Positions 42,130 to 55,216 of a stretch of 64,000 bases of DNA are shown here, piece after piece; the first letter of the stretch is position 1; each line of letters starts with the position of its first letter. The notes under the pieces are model-generated. The model made no database searches and was not told the DNA's origin. It saw only the letters and a list, made by a program, of their open reading frames with translations. Source of the stretch: Atriophallophorus winterbourni (Eukaryota > Platyhelminthes > Trematoda > Plagiorchiida > Microphallidae). A program made the translations under genes and the position numbers. The stretch covers positions 62,001 to 126,000 of the forward strand of contig JACCGJ010000601.1 of NCBI GenBank assembly GCA_013407085.1, in the 5' to 3' direction.

Positions 42130-45100
42130 GATTACAGGCAATACCTTATCCACAAGTTGATGAATTGGCTTTCAGATCTTACTGAAATAAAAACTTCGGG
42201 AAGCGCATTCCTCAACTTAACAATTTTTGTTGAGAGCGTACATCCCTGTGGTAGGCGTAGTGACCCTTGCTTTTGAAGCTTTAGAGCATGGCCACGGGTT
42301 TCTGAATCCGTCACGAGAGGGAATACCTGGCGCGCTCGTCATCATAAGCTACAAATAATAATCGATATGTTAGCAGCAGGTCATAGCGCACACGCTGAAT
42401 ACTGAGTGACATGAGGTTGATGCGTTGAACTCTCTCCACATAAGGAATTGATTTCAATCATTGTACACATTTCGTCGCCCGCCTTTGCAATTTTTCCAAA
42501 TGGTCACGTTCTCCCATAGTTTGTGGATAGGTGGCTGGCAAACCAAATTCCAAAAATGGTCTCACGTATGTGGAATAATGAATGCGAAACATCTGTGGAG
42601 CAATCGGTTAGAACGACCGACTGATAGCCTGCCATACGCGGGTGCAGCATCAGCTTTTCTCTTCGTATTCTTCTTGGACTTAAACGACAGAGTCACAATT
42701 GTACCTAGGTCACGTTCAGTATCAACCCATTTCAGTTGATGATCCCCGAGGAAGTACACACCTTCGTGCGTGCTTGTCCCCAAAAGCATTACAGCGCATT
42801 TCTGTCGGTTTACAGGAAGTGGCCATTTTAACTTCCAATCAAGCAATTTGTTTCATTCGTTCTAGAAAACTTTATTATCAGCAAAAGAGCTTACTGTAAC
42901 CCAAAATTTCATGTCATCCGCGAAATGTAGACAATTCATATTCAATGAGTCGGGGAGGTCAATAACATATACTTTAAGAAGTAACAGGCCAATAACTAAT
43001 CCATGCGGAACCTCGGAAGTTGGATTTTTAATCGGTAGTTTAACTCCGTTAACCTCGACCTGTGTATAACGGTCAAAAAGGAAGTCTTCAATCCAAGTTA
43101 GAACAGGTCCTTTTACACCGTGAGCACGGAGCTTGAGCAATAGACGTTGAAATGAAACACGGTCAAAAGCCTTACTGAAGTCAATGAAGGCAGTGACAAC
43201 CGGGCGGCCCATATCAAGTTCAGCACACCAGTGCTCGCGAGCAGTGATAAGATTGGATGCGCATGATCGTCTTGGCGTAAAGCGATGCTAAGCGAATGTT
43301 AGCTGACTGGTTGTAAAGAGAAAATCTTCAATCTGTATTTTCAGCAGTCTTCCCAGTGTCTTCCCAACTACCGAAGTGAGGGTAACTGGTCGGTAGTTAG
43401 CGAGATCACTGGTTTTTCCGCCTAATACATTGGTTTGACAATGTCAATTCAATCTTCCAATCTTGAGGTAACCTACCATACCTCATGGATAAATGGAAGA
43501 TTAGCGCCAGTAATTTGTGTATGATACCCGACAATACCTTTAAAAGCATTGGGTGTATATCGTCTGGGCCAGGTGCTGAGTTTACATCGAGTCGTTCTAG
43601 TAAATACTGCACCATCGCTGGCGAGATCGTGATATCCGGCATTTCGGCGGTGCTCTCATGAAGCAGAGAATTGGGTAACGTCTCTTCGGTGTATACTGAA
43701 TTTTACTGAGCGGCGAGAAGAACCGATTTACGCTCATCTTTATGTTCAGTCGAACCTCCCATAGATCTCAAGCAAGGTACTCTTGAGAAAGCTTTCGTTC
43801 TACGTCTAATGTACGTAAACAAGCGTTTGGGCATCGCGTTAGCTTCGTCCACCAAGCGAGTTTCACAGTTCTGCCTTTTTCTTTTTGAGGTAGCTGCACT
43901 TTTTGCGGATAACTCTGTAGGTTACATAGTCATCGATGCATCCACTAGAACAAAACTTCCGACATAACAGATTTCTTACATTCATGTATTAACGAACAAC
44001 GTTATCAAACTACGGCGGTCCCTTAGCGGGGCATCTTTCATTCATCAATGGTGCATGATTTTCAAGCAATCTTATTTTACCCAAAAAGTCCAACCAACAG
44101 ATATCAATATTCGTAGATAGAGGGAGTGACCAGTCCATCCAGTTTGCAGACGTGATTAGACTCGTTGTGTCTAATTTACATTAGTTTCTCCGGGCGTGCG
44201 TACGTATTCTCGGTTAAAGACCCCGATTCCAAACGAACCATAAAGAACAGTGATCGCTGCAACCAATAAGGGTCTCAATCGACAGATTCATAACATCTAA
44301 GAATCTAGGTGTTACCACCAAATACAATATCGAAGGAACTTGTCCGACGCATATCCTCGTAGGATCGTTTACATTCTGCACCAAATTCAGCTCCAAAATC
44401 GTATATCGGACTTCGTGCTGGAACGGTTCAACCCTCGAAACTAAACCCGCCCAGTTTATATCAGGAGCATTCAGATCTCCAAGAACTATACAGTCACCAG
44501 TAATACCATACCGTTTGAATTGATCACATAACGCAGGAATGTAAGCGCCAGGTGAGCGGTAGATGACCCCAAGTGATACAGCTCCAGAGGTAGACTTCAC
44601 CTTAAACCAAATGGTTTCGGCATTTCCAACATCATGTTGAAACCTTTCCAATACTTCCACAATCAGGTGTTCTTTTAAGTATACGGCAACGCCACCGGCA
44701 GATCTCGAAGTTTTTCAGTCACTTCTGAAAAGCGTATAGTGTGGTAGCGCGCACTCCATATCAGATATATCAATTGTCAACCACGATTCCGTGACAGCAA
44801 CTATATCTGGCTGTCGTCGACAGACAATTTCATTAACCTCGTCAAGTTTATTGTGTTGACTCCATGCATTGAAAATCAATACTCGAAATCTCTTTACAGA
44901 AAGATTAACTGTGGTTGGATTGACAGCGGCTTCTAACGAATGTGCGGCCTCCTCCTCACTACCCGAAAATTCACAATATGGAGATCTACCTCGCCAGCTT
45001 CTCTGCATGCTCGCAATTCTTGGGTGGCTGTTTTCATTTTGATTCTATCTTCAGAAGACAGATCACGTATTATCTTGAATAGCTCGCCCTTGAGACGATG

Positions 45101-45150
45101 AGCGCGTCTTAGTACCATCTGGACTTGTTCATCAGAAGCTAAAACAATTT
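42130..45150 (-). mobile_element. Second type of non-LTR element, degenerate
   Basis: Endonuclease in frames 45008-44715 and 44660-44214 (VLIFNAWSQHNKLDEV, VTESWLTIDI, VLGDLNAPDINW, GCSDHCSLWF). RT in 43642-43406, 43212-42862 and 42846-42562 (LLERLDVNSAPGPDDIHP, TAFIDFSKAFDRVS, EVPHG in place of GVPQG, HFADDMKF). A C-terminal piece reaches 42132. The family differs from the neighbouring CR1 by sequence. No ORF1 was recognised. Confidence 0.75.
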
Positions 45151-45185
45151 TCTGAAGCTTTTTTGCCTGTTCTTTATTCCCTCAT

Positions 45186-45282
45186 TTGTCTAGGCCTGGG
45201 CAACCTGACAGTATTGTAGCCCACGTGCAGTCTCTGACTGTGCGGCACTTTGCCTGGATTAGTCTTGTTCTTTCATACATAG
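45186..45282 (-). repeat. SINE-1 copy
   Basis: TGTCTAGGCCTGGGCAACCT to CTTTCATACATA, complete core at the 5' border of the non-LTR element. Confidence 0.75.
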
Positions 45283-45419
45283 TTGACGCTTTACACAGTG
45301 CTTCAAAAGTGAGCGGTCAAGAGCAAGTTCTTCAAAACTCGTAATGGGGCATCGTCAACAGGTTCCAGATCTATTGTGTATCACAAGTGCGATCTGCAGA
45401 TGGTCGACTTATGAGTTCA

Positions 45420-45442
45420 ACTCACTCACTCACTCACTCAGT
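45420..45442. repeat. ACTC microsatellite
   Basis: Five tandem ACTC units. Confidence 0.8.
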
Positions 45443-45479
45443 CCTCTCCGTGCCGGGTTGCACACTTACCAGACAACGC

Positions 45480-47372
45480 TAAAAATGGCGAACTAATTAT
45501 TCTAGAATAGAAATTAGCTGGAGAATTCAGGAAAAAGCTTGCCCCAGATGCGTTCCAAACCGTTCATAAAACTCGCGACAAAACTGCAGGATATAAGTTA
45601 TTCTGGAAGCCGGTTCCAGAAATTTACCACCCTGAGGCTGAAAACGTTTTTTCGGGAGTCTAGTCTACATCGCTCCTTAGCAAGTTTAAGTAAATGGCAC
45701 CGGGTGCCCAGCTCGGGTCTTAAGGCAAACAAGTCGGTCATGATAACGCCACTTAACCCCTTCAAGATCTTGAAGGTTTCAATTAAGTCAACTCTCAAAC
45801 GGCTGCGTGTAAGTGAGAAAAGATCATGGGACTTCAGGCATGCAGCAAAAGATTTCCCTCGCTGATCCTCAATCATGCGAGTTGCAAGACGCTGTACGCT
45901 TTTGAGTCGAACGATGTCCTTCTTGTAGTAAGGGCACCCAGTCTGGACAGAATATTCTAAGTGTGGCCGAACTAATGCCTTGTATATGTTCAGGAATACA
46001 TGGGGTTTTCTTCTGGATAACACGGATCTCAGCCGAAAGAGCACTTTGCAAGCACGTTGAGCTGCAGCTGCGCATTAGTCCTCCCATTTGAATTCAGTCC
46101 TTACTAGTACTCCAAAATGCTCAACACTCTGTGTGGCGCTAACAGTGAGAGAATTGCCCGACACCTGAACTGAAATCTCATCAACTAGTGCTGACAAGAG
46201 TTGGCTCTTATCAAGGTTTAGTGAGAGGTCCCACTGGTATGACCAGTACGACCAGTTCGAGGTCGTGCAACAAGGTATCTTCATCCGTTGATCCGCTAAA
46301 TTTCACATCATCCGCGAAAATGAAGCATGAGCACTTCAATGCAGAGGACGAGTCATTGATGAAAATCATGAATAGAAAAGGACCGAGTAACGGCCCTTGA
46401 GGTACGCCACGGATCACGTCGGTTTGATTCAACAGCGTAGATCCTATCTGAACTCGGAATGTCCTACCTGTAAGGAAGGACTTTATCCAAGCAAGTTGAC
46501 TACCCAGTATGCCTTTTGCTGCTAGCTTAATCTCTAGAAGACGGTGATTTGTGGAATCAAAAGCCTTGCTGAAGTCTAGTTATAGGGCTTGGACAGGCTT
46601 CCCCTCATCCATCCCTTCAGTGGCAGTATTAAGAAAACTAACAACGCTAGTCAGACAGGATCTACCCTTGAGAAATCCATGTTGAGTTACACTCAATAGA
46701 GAATGCCGACAAAGATGTTGACAGATTTTATCACGCAGCAGTTTATCAAATACTTTCGAGACGATGCTAGTCAGGCTGACAAGTCTATATTTCTCAAGAG
46801 TTGACCTGCAACCACCTCAGTTTTTTGGTACGATTATGGCCACTTCCCACTCACTAGGAACCACTCTTAGGTTTAAGCATGAATCGAAGTGATTGCATAA
46901 AGGTTCTGTATGAACTAAGGCGAGATTCTTTGGCATAATCGAGTGGGTACCATCTGGTCCCTCAGCTTTGTTGGCGTGAACATGGATAAGTGCATCATAC
47001 ACCTCGGATTCCATGAAGGACAACTCATCTAGTGCATGAGGATCAGGTAGTAGATTAATCGAGTTAGACGGAGCATTTAAATAATTATCACGTCTCTGAA
47101 CGCCACTGAAGATCCTGTAGAAGACAGTCGCCTTAGACTGGTCGGTATTAGGTACTTTTCCGTCCTCCAGTTTTAAATCTTCAATGATTTCTCTGGTTTT
47201 TTCTTTCGAACGAGCGTAGCTATAAAATCTTTTGGGATTGGATTTAGCATCCCTAGCTTAGGATATTTCAAACTCCTGTTTGAGAAAACGCTTTATTTTA
47301 ACATAAGCGTTCCGATAGGTTTTGTATCGGACGCAAGAACCAGAAGTGAGATGTTGCTTTTATTCCCGCCAT
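45480..47372 (-). mobile_element. 5'-truncated CR1 copy
   Basis: Frames 47023-46817 (DALIHVHANKAEGPDGTHSI), 46432-46211 (FIFADDVKFSGSTDEDTL) and 46044-45598 (post-RT). It ends with LFPEFS-like sequence and a short 3' UTR lacking the (CTGAA)n tail. It is truncated at 47372 in the linker before the RT, directly against the next element. Confidence 0.75.
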
Positions 47373-47384
47373 ATAAACATCTAT

Positions 47385-50300
47385 ATCATGGCTCACGTTA
47401 CTATCCCATGCTTAAAGGCTGGCTGTGGTAAGCATTTAGCCAAAGTTATCGAATATTGTACCTGCACGCGCTAGGCCCACCAAAAGTGATCTGGTATACA
47501 ACAGGGTCAATACAACGTGTAAACAGCCCATACGTGGTTCAAATGGGTCTGCATGGAATGCAAAGAATTTGCGAGGTAGGCTAATCGTAAGCAAAATTCT
47601 TAGTTACTCGCAACACAGCAGGAACCATCCCAGAGATCTTACACGAAAGTCCCGGCCTCGCCCAAACCAATCTTGTATAAGCCGGCGGGTGTACGAAAAT
47701 CAGCGGTAAGAAATCGAGGAAAAACTAGCAACAGTGTTGTTTGTCAGCGTGAGAAGACGAGCCAGCCAACTCAAAATGTACCGCGTTCACAAACAAGTAA
47801 GAAAACCGAGCCGCATCTCGGCAATTTATCGACAATTGACTCGCAATTAGCTTCAATCCGCAGCTAATTGTGAGTGTTGCAAAAAAGGCGCTTTTCCTGA
47901 AAAAAGTTTGACAACTAGCACCAGAAATATTCTGATCCAGACCAAACAAGAGCCTTTTATACAGAAGGCCAAATCACGACGCAAAATTTATTGCGTCTAG
48001 CAGACTTCAAGCCAAATCTCCAGAGAGTTCGGTTACATAGAATCGGTCTGTACAATAAAGAAAACCAAGCAAGGCCAATCTTGGTCGAATTCAGAAACCA
48101 GAGAGACCTAGACCTGTTTCTTTCCAAAAGCGAACAAGTACATACCAATACAAATGGTTTGTATAGATAAGTGCCAGATAGCCGCCCAGTTTCGGCAAAT
48201 TATTTTGCTTTCCATTGCTCGAGTAGCAACGTAGCAAAACCGAAGGGTAACCCAGATAAACGCCGATTGCATAACCCCGCAACAGCAGATATTTCAATCA
48301 TGAATGCTCAAGTGCTGGTAGAAAATATAAGGGACGAATCTTAGCTAAGTTGTGATGCAGCAAACGAAAGCCTCGCTTCGTATGCGCTCAACGCTGCTGC
48401 ATTAAGAACCTCTACGCCACAACCTTCCAGCGACGTAGATTCTCCGCACAGCACTAATTTGGACATAACAAAAAACTTCGTAATACCTCGGGTTTTTGCG
48501 CCCGAGGGTTCTTCGAAATCAGGCGGCGTATATCGAATTGCTGTTAGCATACTATACACAAGTGCGCGCAGCGTGCGTAGTAAATGGCTGGAATTAATGC
48601 AGAAAGACTCCAAAAGTAAATCTAGGATCCTAGGTATATCAGAGACCTGGCTTCAAGATGCAGACATTTTTCCAGTTGATCTTCTTTCGACATATACGGC
48701 CATTAAATCAGATAGACTAAATGGTAGACGCGGAGGAAGAGCTATAATACAACTACAGCATGACATTAAATACCAAGACTCTGGCATCAAAATGGCCACC
48801 TTTGGCACCAAGCTGGTCTCGACAATCGTCACTGACTGTAAGCTTTCTTTTACGTTATGCTGCTTATACAGGGCACTCGGTGCTCCAGAGGAGGAGGACC
48901 AGGAACTTAGGGAACTTCTCACCAGATGGCTGTGACCTGCCCCACGAGTCTATTTAATAGGTAACTTCGACCTGCCGGGTATTGACTAGGACACTCAGAC
49001 GACCTGTGATAGAATTTCCCAGGTATATCTCGATTAGCTGCATTCTAGTGCGCTTCATCAGCACGTAAGTGATTAAACTAGGTACAAAGATAGACATTCA
49101 CCATCTACATTGGATCTAGTTTCGCCTGAAGGTCTTAAAGATGTCGAAACCTCTCTTACAACTCACCTTTGGGGAAAAGTGACCATGTCACCATAATATT
49201 CGAGGCAATTCTCTGATTTCATGAGACACCATTCAAATACAGGCGTAATCTAAATCGAGTTGACTGGAATGCCGTAGGGCTTTCCGCTTCACGATGTGAC
49301 GGGTTCTCTGAAACCAATGACATCTAAATGTTCAGTTAATAAGCGCTATATTTTAAGTCTTCAAGACATTTATTGTTCTTTTTGACCTGCACGTCTAAAG
49401 AACAAGCCACCTTGGTGGACTCCTGCGGTGCGACGAAAAATTATTAGGCGCTACAGACACTGGCGGAGATACACAGCCTTACCAACATATAGAAATTGGT
49501 CGTGCTATAAGGCTTCCAGAAACAACACAGTAAAGCTACAACGGATGCTCAAGCGAAGCTACGAAACTTACAGGGCGAAATCTGCTAAAAAGAACCGTAA
49601 GAATTATTTTAGTTATGTTCAGTCTAAGGGTAAGACAAGGGAGCACATAGGTACCCTAATATTAGACAATGGCGAGAATGCCAATTCTGACGCCGAGAAG
49701 GCAGCAGCTTTGCTGGATTATGTACAAAGCGTACATAAAATGGATGGCGGTGATGCTATTCACTCAGTCCCAACTTTTAGTACGAAAATGGGTGCCTCTC
49801 TAAGTGAAGTAGTTCTATGCACGGATGATGTCACTCGTGTCCTAAAGAATCAAGACGGAAATAAATCCGCCAGACCTAAAGATGTGCATCCTAAAATGTA
49901 AAGGAAATATCTAAAGTACTAACAGAGCCTCTCTGTAGGTTATACAACGAATCGCTCTTTAAAGGCATCCTACTAGATGACTGGAAGAACGCCATTGTCG
50001 TACCCATTGCAATTAGAGTTTGCGCAAACATAATTAAGAATTTCCGACCGGTAAGATAGACTAGTGTTTTATTTAAAGCCTTGGAGAGACTTATCAGTGA
50101 TCGGTTGTGCAGCCACCTCGTACACAATTCATCATTAAGCTCGGTTCAACATGGCTTTCTTAAAAGAAGGTCGTGTCTCTTGAATCTTTTATGCTTTTTA
50201 GATAGCTTCTAAGATAATGGATGAAGGTGGACGGGTAGAGGTCTTTTACTTAGACTTTAGTAAGGCGTTTGACTCGGTTAGTCACTTGTTCCTAGGGATG

Positions 50301-51078
50301 AAGCTCGCGGCCAAAGGCATATCTGGTAAGCTTAACGACTTGATGAACAGTTTTCTTCTTGATAGATCCTTACAGGTCCGAGTAGGCGATACTACCTTTG
50401 AATTCGCAACAGTTACCAGTGGGGTCCCACAAGTTTCAGTATTAGGCCCAATACTCTTTCTGATTTTCATCGATAATCGGGCATCGCAGTTGTCATGTCA
50501 CTGCTACATGTTTGCTGATAATGTCGAATTCACCCGATCCAGTGATCACAGTGATTTGTTGAGAGATATTGAAAAGTTCATTAAATGGTCGCAGGATTGG
50601 GATCTTCCTCTGAACTATAGTTAATGTGATCTGTTGTCTGCAGCTGTTGACAAAATTACAGTAACAGCCAATAACGGTAGGATCGACTTCAAATCTATCC
50701 AGAGGGTTAGGGATTTGGGTATAGTCGTAGCAGCGGACTTTAAATGGGTTGCGCAATGTGCCTCAGCTGCACAAAGAGCTAGAGTAGAACTCTTTAGGCT
50801 TGAATCCGTTCTGATATGCAGAACGCCGGAAGTGTTTATCCCTTTATATACGGCGATTGTCAGGCCACATTTAGAATACTGCGTACAAGCCTGGAGACCC
50901 TACTTTCAAAAGAAATATTACTACTAGAAAGATTCCAACGTCTGGCTACCAAAATCATTGAAGGTATGTTTGGGAAACCCTACGAGGAACGTATAATTTC
51001 TTTACGTCTTTTCTCCCTTCGGCGTCGGCGTCTACGAAGTGACCTAATAGAAACTTTTGAAATATTGAAACGCCAAGA
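47385..51078 (+). mobile_element. CR1 copy, plus strand, degenerate and 3'-truncated
   Basis: ORF1 start at 47392 (MAHVTIPCLKAGCGKHLAKV) with a PHD-like finger. The endonuclease is at 48459-48935 (LGISETWLQDADIF). The linker is at 49428-49901 (NYFSYVQSKGKTREHIG). The RT is at 50217-50624 (LDFSKAFDSVSH, MFADNVEF with the second catalytic Asp lost). Post-RT frames run to 51078. The end of the post-RT region and the 3' UTR are missing. Confidence 0.75.
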
Positions 51079-54000
51079 TTAGTTCTGCGGGAAGTGAGTT
51101 CCACGCGTTAACTATACGGATGCTAAAGAAGTGCGTTCTGGATTCGAGCCTGGGGTGTTATTTTCTTAGCTTAAGACTGTTCCTTTGTGTACCAACCAAA
51201 GGAGAGAACCAAAAGAAGCCATCGAATTCGAGACAACTTAATCCTTTGACGACCTTAGAGGTCTCTAAAAGATCCCCTAATTTGCCTCCTCCCGAGCGAG
51301 AAAATTCTTATTGCTAATAGACGATTTTCATAATTTGTGCATGCTAACCCCTCGATCATGCAAGTGGCCAGCTTCCGTACCTTTTTCAGCTGCACAATAT
51401 CCTTCTGGTAATACGGCCCCCAATCATTGAAACAGTATTTTAAATGTGGCCTTACTATTGCCTTGTAGAGAAGCAATAGCACCTCAGCTTTCCTGCAAGT
51501 GAGGGCTGAATATAGTCGAAAGAGCCCTTTAAGCCACAACAGCACATTAGTCAGCCCACTAAAAGGTTGCGGAGACTACGATTTTACCTAAAGGCACTAC
51601 GTGTGGGCTGAGGGCGTAGATACAATCATTTTGCCTGCTAGTGTAGAGAGCAAGTGACTCTTATCTAGGTCAAAGGTAAGGTCAAAATTAACCGCTCACA
51701 ACGTCACAGCTTCTACGTCACCTATCAGATCGGAGGTATCCGACCTACAGACAATTTTAACGTCGTTAGAAAACATTTAACAGAGCGAGCGCAGTTGGTT
51801 GGCTAGATCATCAATGAAGATGAGGAACAGCAACGGCCTTAAGACTGAGCCCTGGGGAACCCCACTCGTTATATGCGCACATGCGGAGTATGTATCATCT
51901 ACCCTGACAGTAAAGGAACGGTCGCTAAGGAATGCTTAAATCCAGCCCAGAAGGTTTCCTGATACTTCAATGGCCGAGAGTTTGAGAAACCACAGCCTGT
52001 GATTGACTGTATCGAAAGCCTTACTAAAGTCGAGATAGAAGACTTCTATAGCTATACCATCATCTATCCTATAGGTAACCTCGTTTAGAAAGCTCAACAA
52101 ATTAGTCAGGCATGTCATACCTTTTACAAAACCCTGTTGTGCGGCATCCAGACGAGTGTTTGGTTAGATATCCACAAATTTTATCGCGGACCAGGCTTTC
52201 CATAACCTTACATAGTACACTAGTAAGGCTAACCGAGCAAAATTTTCGACCACCGAAAAAGCTCCTTCCTTATGGATAGGCACTACATCGGCTGGTCTCC
52301 AGTCCAAAGGAAGGGTACCCTGACTGAGCGATGATATGCAAAGTTCTGTAATCGGCACAGCTAATATAGGAGCTAGCAGTCTGATTATTCGAAGATGGAT
52401 GCTATCGGGTCCTGCCGACTTGTTTTCTGCTAGGCTGGCCAATATAGTCTCGACATTGTTTACCTCGAATGTAAGGTCAGCGCAGAGTGGGCGTTCAGTG
52501 AGTGCACACTGAAGTGATGACACAGTGGCGTTGGAGTTATAATCTGGGCGTTGCATGCTTTGAAAATAAAAGAAAAACATCTGAGCCATTTCCGTGCTTG
52601 CAATGACGGCAGAGCCATCGTCTCTTCTCAAGGTACGTACACCTTTTCGTGTTAAGCCTTTAGATTGAACGTAGCTGTAGAATAGTATTGGCCTCTTGAG
52701 CGAGTTTAAATTCGGAATAGAACTTTGCTGCACGTATCTTGGAAACAGCTTTATTTCGTGCTTCTTTGTAACGGGCCTTAGTCCCACAAGAGGTAGTTAG
52801 CTTACAACGCCTCCATTTTTCGTCGCGGTGACGTACGATACGGAAAACTGAGGCTGACCACCATCGAGGTTTACCATTTTTGCGAACAATTAAGAGAGGA
52901 GGAAATCGATCCCGAAGTTATAGGATGTTTTTATTGATTTTTCCCCTCATCCCATCCACATGGTCAATGTTTTGCCATGGGAGTAGCGCTGCTGCCTGCA
53001 TTAGGGCAGCAGGGTCGATCATACGAAAGCATCGAGACACCTTAAGTAGGTGTTTACCAAATGAGAAGACTAACTCGCAGGCTCACACTACATGGTCGAT
53101 CAATAACGCTTTCAGCAGTCGAAAAAGAAAGGTCAACAGTAGACGGAGACTGACTCTCGCGGAATGTAGTTGGTTCGTTTACGTGTTGGTAAAGTGAATG
53201 GGAATGTAGCCAGTCCAAAAATCGTTCGCGTTTTCTGGGGCATTCGAGGTTTGGTACTCACAGTATATTTCGGGTAGATTAGAGCATGGCAGATATTATC
53301 TGCACGTTTGTTGTAGAAAGAGAAATACTTTTCTGAAAAGGAATAGCGTCATCAATAAAGAGCAACGCCCCTTCTGCTAGCTTACCAATAGGTCGATTGC
53401 TTGTTACGGCGCTAAACCTGTCCGCTATTGAAGCTGGTATGAGGTCATCATGAGACAACCATCATTGCGTGACACCCACAATTTTGTAGTGGGTGTCGTC
53501 AACTCTACAGAGGAGTTCAGCCCATTTATTTCTAATGCTACAAGCGTTTGTATAGAACAGAAGAGCATTATCACATGGGGCAACACTCCCGGTGTTAGGG
53601 CTCTTTGTCCTCAGGCGTAATACCCGAGGCTGCTTCGCGTTTTTCGAAGGCTTTATTTTATCAAGAGATAGAGCATTCATTTTTAAAACAGATGACAACT
53701 CCTGGCATCCAGTTTCAACTTCGTGGTGTGTGTCACTACAACTCAACCACGATTCATCTTCGACGGGAAGGCTGTTCAATGTTGGAGTATAATTTTCCTG
53801 TGTTAGCGTCATTGTCAGACTATTGTCATTTACTTAGTTTCGTCTCTTAAGCGAATACAGTGAGCAACGATTAACACCCAACTCCGACTTTCTAGCTCTA
53901 ATTGGGCTAGAATATTTCTTGTGTGGCGGGGTGTCAGGTTGCACGATGCATTTAACCTAAACGCTGTTAAGTTTTTCAGTTTTGGAAAGGAAGTAGTCGC

Positions 54001-54700
54001 GATCGCAATGCAATTGGCCGCGGCGATCTGGTAGATGCTTCGTTTGGGCCACCCCTCCATTTGTCGACCCGGTGAACTCGCTTCAGCGAAGTAGTCGGTC
54101 GCATGCCTGAAACACACAGTAGGCCGATAACCTTTCCGCGAACACTTTCCTGACTAGCCTTTGATTTTCGGATGAAAGGCTCAAATTGCGTCAAGATTAG
54201 GACATTTTTGGACCGTGTTGATCTACCTTGGTTTCTAGCTTGCAGCTCAGCAACCAAATCGTGGACTTACCGGGCAAGTGCGCGAACATACTTTGTCGGA
54301 CTAGTGTGAACACCTCGATAAGCTTTAACTTGCTTCCAGGGAGCCTTTGGAGGACGGGAGGATGGCGATGGTTACGCCTTTGGTGGTCTCAAGGGAGTGG
54401 TATTCTGGCTGGAGGTAGATGGGACCACAGACCTAGCTACTTCGGCCAAAGTTTTGGGATTCGGAAACGGACGTGGAGGAGAAAGCTTACGTTCCTAAAT
54501 ACGCCTACGCTGCTCAACCTAAGTTCTTACGGACTTCATGCAATCAGGGCATAGCCATATAAGCCATCGCTGGGCCGCATAAACCTTAAATCAAGCTGAC
54601 GACATTTCAGAGCATTTTAGACGTGCCCAATGCATGCACACGTCGCACTTTTTGCCGTGGGAAAACTTTTGTTGCAGCTAGAGTAGAGGGAAAAACAAGA
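51079..54700 (-). mobile_element. CR1 copy, minus strand, degenerate and 3'-truncated
   Basis: ORF1 relics at 54660-53830 (VLILTQFEPFI marks the RRM-like part), endonuclease at 53812-53462 (TNACSIRNKWAELL), linker and RT at 52787-51936 (YSYVQSKGLTRKGV, LDFSKAFDTVNH). The FADD box has become FSND near 51.77 kb. The post-RT frame is 51545-51255. It is the same subfamily as the fragment at 19.1-19.5 kb and is cut at 51079 against the plus-strand copy. Confidence 0.7.
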
Positions 54701-54944
54701 ATCTTTAATCATTTTAGACATTTAATCGATGAAGTCACAAAATTAATGAATTTCGAAAATTTGAGCATTGGTCAGTTTTAAACAGTTGGTACAGGACGTT
54801 TTTCAATATAGGTCAAATTCGTTGTTTACAGCGGGTGATATATCAATCGCAAGTAGCATTCTTTACTGTTAAACCCATGTAGTGAGAATCAGTGAGTAGC
54901 CAGTAACACGATATCTGATCGCCCAGTTTTCTTTTTTTTCTTCC

Positions 54945-55046
54945 TCATATCTGTCTAGGCCTGGGCAACCTGACAGTAACTCAGCCCACGTGCAGTCTCT
55001 GACTGTGCGGCACTTTTCCTGAATCAGGCTCGTGCTTTCATACCAT
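54945..55046 (-). repeat. SINE-1 copy
   Basis: CATATCTGTCTAGGCCTGGG to GGCTCGTGCTTTCATAC, complete core just downstream of the prominin gene. Confidence 0.75.
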
Positions 55047-55210
55047 AACAAACATTTGCATATTTTTTTAACTTTTCCATCGACGAAACCATGTACAGAG
55101 CGGTGTATTGCCCAAAATCATTTGTGTTGAAATCTTTTCATATTTTTTCCACAGAAAAAGGATTACAATAATATATTGCAGGGGAACTATAGCAAGCAAA
55201 ATTGCGAGTT

Positions 55211-55216
55211 TTTATT
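55211..55216 (-). terminator. AATAAA polyadenylation signal overlapping the prominin stop codon
   Basis: The last codons read CAA TAA AAA, so an exact AATAAA hexamer overlaps the stop codon (TAA at 55214-55212). If used, the 3' UTR would be very short. Other A-rich stretches downstream could serve instead. Confidence 0.45.
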
